A stretch of 7,058 bases of DNA, taken from contig JAISVY010000113.1 of the NCBI GenBank assembly GCA_031271325.1, positions 1-7,058 of the forward strand, given 5' to 3'. A program made the translations under genes and the position numbers. Under the pieces are notes generated by a model. It ran no database searches. It was not told the DNA's origin and saw nothing but the letters and a program-made list of their open reading frames with translations. Positions 5,584-7,058 of this stretch are shown piece by piece; the first letter of the stretch is position 1; the number at the start of each line of letters is the position of its first letter. Source of the DNA: Oscillospiraceae bacterium. Its GTDB lineage: Bacteria > Bacillota > Clostridia > Oscillospirales > UBA929.

Positions 5584-6621
5584 ATGAGACACCTGATTGA
5601 TTTCACCGACCTGTCGGAGCGGGAATGGCAGCACATATACCGCCGTTTTGAGGAAATCTACGAACACCCGGGAGACTATAGGGACGCCTTACGCGGGCAG
5701 ACCTTAGCCTCCCTTTTCTATGAGCCGTCCACCCGCACGCGCCTGTCGTTCGAGGCGGCGATGCTGAAACTGGGCGGCGGCGTGTTCGGTTTTTCCGACC
5801 CGGCGGCGTCCAGCGTATCCAAAGGAGAGACACTGAAAGACACCGTGATCATGACCTCCGGTTACGCCAACGTGCTGACGCTGCGCCATCCGCGTGAAGG
5901 CGCGGCGATGGCGGCGTCGCTGTATTCCTCCGTCCCCGTGATCAACGCGGGGGACGGCGGACACTGCCACCCGACCCAGACCCTGACCGACCTCGTCACC
6001 CTCCGCCGCCTGCGCGGGAGTGTCGAAGGCTTGCGCGTCTGCGTCTGCGGCGACTTGAAATACGGGCGCACCGCCCACAGTCTGCTGCGTGCGCTCGCGC
6101 GTTTTGAAGGGATTCGCGCGGTGCTGGTGTCCGCGCCGGAACTGTCGCTTCCGGAGTATGTAAAACGTACCTGCGGCGCAATCAAACTGGATGAGCAGCC
6201 CGACCTCAGGACGGCAATCGGGGACGTGGACGTTCTGTATATGACGCGGCTGCAGCGGGAGCGGTTTCGCGACCCCGCCGAGTACGAGCGGCTGAAAGGG
6301 CGATATACCCTCACGCCGGAAATTCTAAGCGGCGCTCCGTCCGATTTGCTGGTGATGCACCCGCTGCCCCGCGCCGGAGAAATCAGCGAAGCCGTTGACG
6401 GCGATCCGCGCGCCGTTTACTTTCAGCAGGCTCGTTACGGCATGTTCGCGCGGATGGCGCTGCTGCTCGAACTGTGCTCGCTGCCGCCGTTCGCGGTCAA
6501 AGAGGCGGAACCCCAAGGCGTTCACCGCTGCGATAACGGCAGCTGCATCACAAAGACGGAGCCATACCTCCCGGTGTTTGAGGGTTCCGCATGCCGGTAC
6601 TGCGAACAGCAAAATAACTGA
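5584..6621 (+). CDS. pyrB: Aspartate carbamoyltransferase with C-terminal PyrI-like zinc tail
   Basis: This is a 345-residue cytoplasmic enzyme joining carbamoyl phosphate and L-aspartate to carbamoyl-aspartate, the committed step of pyrimidine synthesis. The carbamoyl phosphate loop STRTR (49-53), KGET (80-83), LRHPREG (100-106), HPTQ (129-132), GDLKYGR (156-162), MTRLQRER (220-227) and HPLPR (259-263) are all intact. The catalytic part ends near residue 305. The remaining 40 residues hold C316-x4-C321-x15-C337-x2-C340 with CDNGSCI and CRYCE, resembling the zinc domain of the regulatory subunit PyrI (C-x4-C...C-x2-C), with a shorter middle loop. The allosteric nucleotide-binding domain of PyrI is absent from this protein. 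The start is ATG 5584 with AAAGG at 5571-5575; longer in-frame extensions overlap the C26 gene and are not credible. Confidence 0.95.
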   Translation: MRHLIDFTDLSEREWQHIYRRFEEIYEHPGDYRDALRGQTLASLFYEPSTRTRLSFEAAMLKLGGGVFGFSDPAASSVSKGETLKDTVIMTSGYANVLTLRHPREGAAMAASLYSSVPVINAGDGGHCHPTQTLTDLVTLRRLRGSVEGLRVCVCGDLKYGRTAHSLLRALARFEGIRAVLVSAPELSLPEYVKRTCGAIKLDEQPDLRTAIGDVDVLYMTRLQRERFRDPAEYERLKGRYTLTPEILSGAPSDLLVMHPLPRAGEISEAVDGDPRAVYFQQARYGMFARMALLLELCSLPPFAVKEAEPQGVHRCDNGSCITKTEPYLPVFEGSACRYCEQQNN

Positions 6622-6637
6622 GAAGCTATAAAGTCTT

Positions 6638-7058
6638 GTGTGAGCCGGCAGGTGAACATAGGGTGCGCTTGCGCAACTCTTTCAATTTGAAGGGGGTTGC
6701 GGTAAAACGTGACAGCGGCGCCAACAAACAGAACCCGACGAGGGGTGCAGTTAAATTTACAATGGGAGACTATTTTGTAAAATTACAAATAAGGTGACGC
6801 ATGAACGGACAAAACGCACAAAGCGGCATCCTCATGTATGGGCGACCGTCCTCGGCCGCCCGCGGCTGCGGGATTTCCGGGGTTATGGGCGATCGGGAAC
6901 AGCCGCCCATGCATTTCGTCTGTGCAACATGGACATTCACGCGTGGTTAATTCCCAAAGTAAATGCAACAGCGGATAGCAGTAGCGTTAAGCATGAGAAT
7001 CCAAGGCGGAACGCGTACTGAGAGGAGTGTGAAAGAGGGCAAAAGAGAAGAAGGATGC
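6638..7058 (+). mobile_element. Probable 5' part of a group II intron (runs off the right edge)
   Basis: Sixteen bases after the pyrB stop, GTGTGAGCC begins, matching the group II 5' consensus GUGYG. It is followed by ATAGGGTG (6658-6665), a motif I recall near the 5' end of both Ll.LtrB and the Oceanobacillus IIC intron. No credible ORF follows, but stems abound. CGCAACTCTTTC (6672-6683) pairs with GAAGGGGGTTGCG (6689-6701). TTTACAA (6756-6762) pairs with TTGTAAA (6775-6781). GGGCG-A-CCG (6840-6848) pairs with CGG-C-CGCCC (6853-6861). ATGGGCG (6885-6891) pairs with CGCCCAT (6904-6910). TGCATTT (6910-6916) pairs with AAATGCA (6961-6967). Some are alternatives. Loop bases GAGACT (6766-6771) can pair with AGTCTT (6632-6637), the six bases before the presumed splice site, as in EBS1-IBS1, though this lies early for EBS1. 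Domain V and the reverse transcriptase gene would lie outside the window. Another large structured RNA is the main alternative. Confidence 0.45.

Noticed and set aside
6801..6950. 49-codon ORF (begins MNGQNAQSGILMYGR) with AAGGTGA just upstream
   Set aside because: The start site looks plausible, but the frame crosses several stable hairpins of the presumed intron domain I and shows no protein family features. The bases are better explained as structured RNA.
6638..7058. RNase P RNA, tmRNA or rRNA fragment
   Set aside because: The conserved signatures of these RNAs as I know them, such as GAGGAAAGUCC for RNase P, are absent.
1..7058. CRISPR array, tRNA genes, insertion sequence with transposase
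   Set aside because: No regularly spaced direct repeats, no tRNA-like cloverleaf with a T-loop motif, and no transposase frame were seen.

Overview
The window looks like chromosomal DNA of a GC-rich Gram-positive bacterium, most likely a Clostridia/Oscillospiraceae-type Firmicute. The pointers are strong Shine-Dalgarno sites (GGAGG, GAGGAG, GAGGTG), consensus sigma-A type promoters with A-tracts, a DivIVA-type N-terminus and a large modular extracellular solute-binding protein. The lineage is inferred from style and gene content and cannot be fixed from this sequence alone.

Layout. Positions 1-357 hold no protein gene but are full of RNA-like structure on the minus strand. A strong promoter (127-155) is followed by about 120 nt of nested stems and a good intrinsic terminator (1-32). 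This is either a stand-alone small RNA or the attenuated leader/riboswitch of a gene beyond the left edge. Next come GACAATTG repeats and a 99-nt inverted-repeat element (255-353). From 3201 down to 358 runs one minus-strand gene, an orphan 947-residue exported solute-binding protein with two duplicated beta-sandwich domains in front of the ligand-binding domain.

A divergent promoter region (about 3202-3475) separates it from a plus-strand group: thioredoxin (trxA), a DivIVA-like coiled-coil protein starting at a TAATG overlap, and a class I glutamine amidotransferase-like hydrolase (peptidase C26) 22 nt further on. These three are probably one operon driven by a perfect TTGACA-N17-TATAAT promoter. 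After a hairpin-rich 158-nt gap comes aspartate carbamoyltransferase (pyrB, pyrimidine synthesis). Its C-terminus carries a short four-cysteine tail resembling the zinc domain of the regulatory subunit PyrI, without the allosteric nucleotide domain.

The last 420 bases (6638-7058) carry no convincing gene but are rich in stable, nested stems. They begin with GTGTG and an ATAGGGTG motif, which suggests the 5' part of a group II intron running off the right edge; this is a moderate-confidence call.

The genes are mostly housekeeping. The less ordinary signals are the leader-like RNA at the left edge, the zinc-tailed PyrB, the doubled beta-sandwich binding protein without a lipobox, and the structured element after pyrB.
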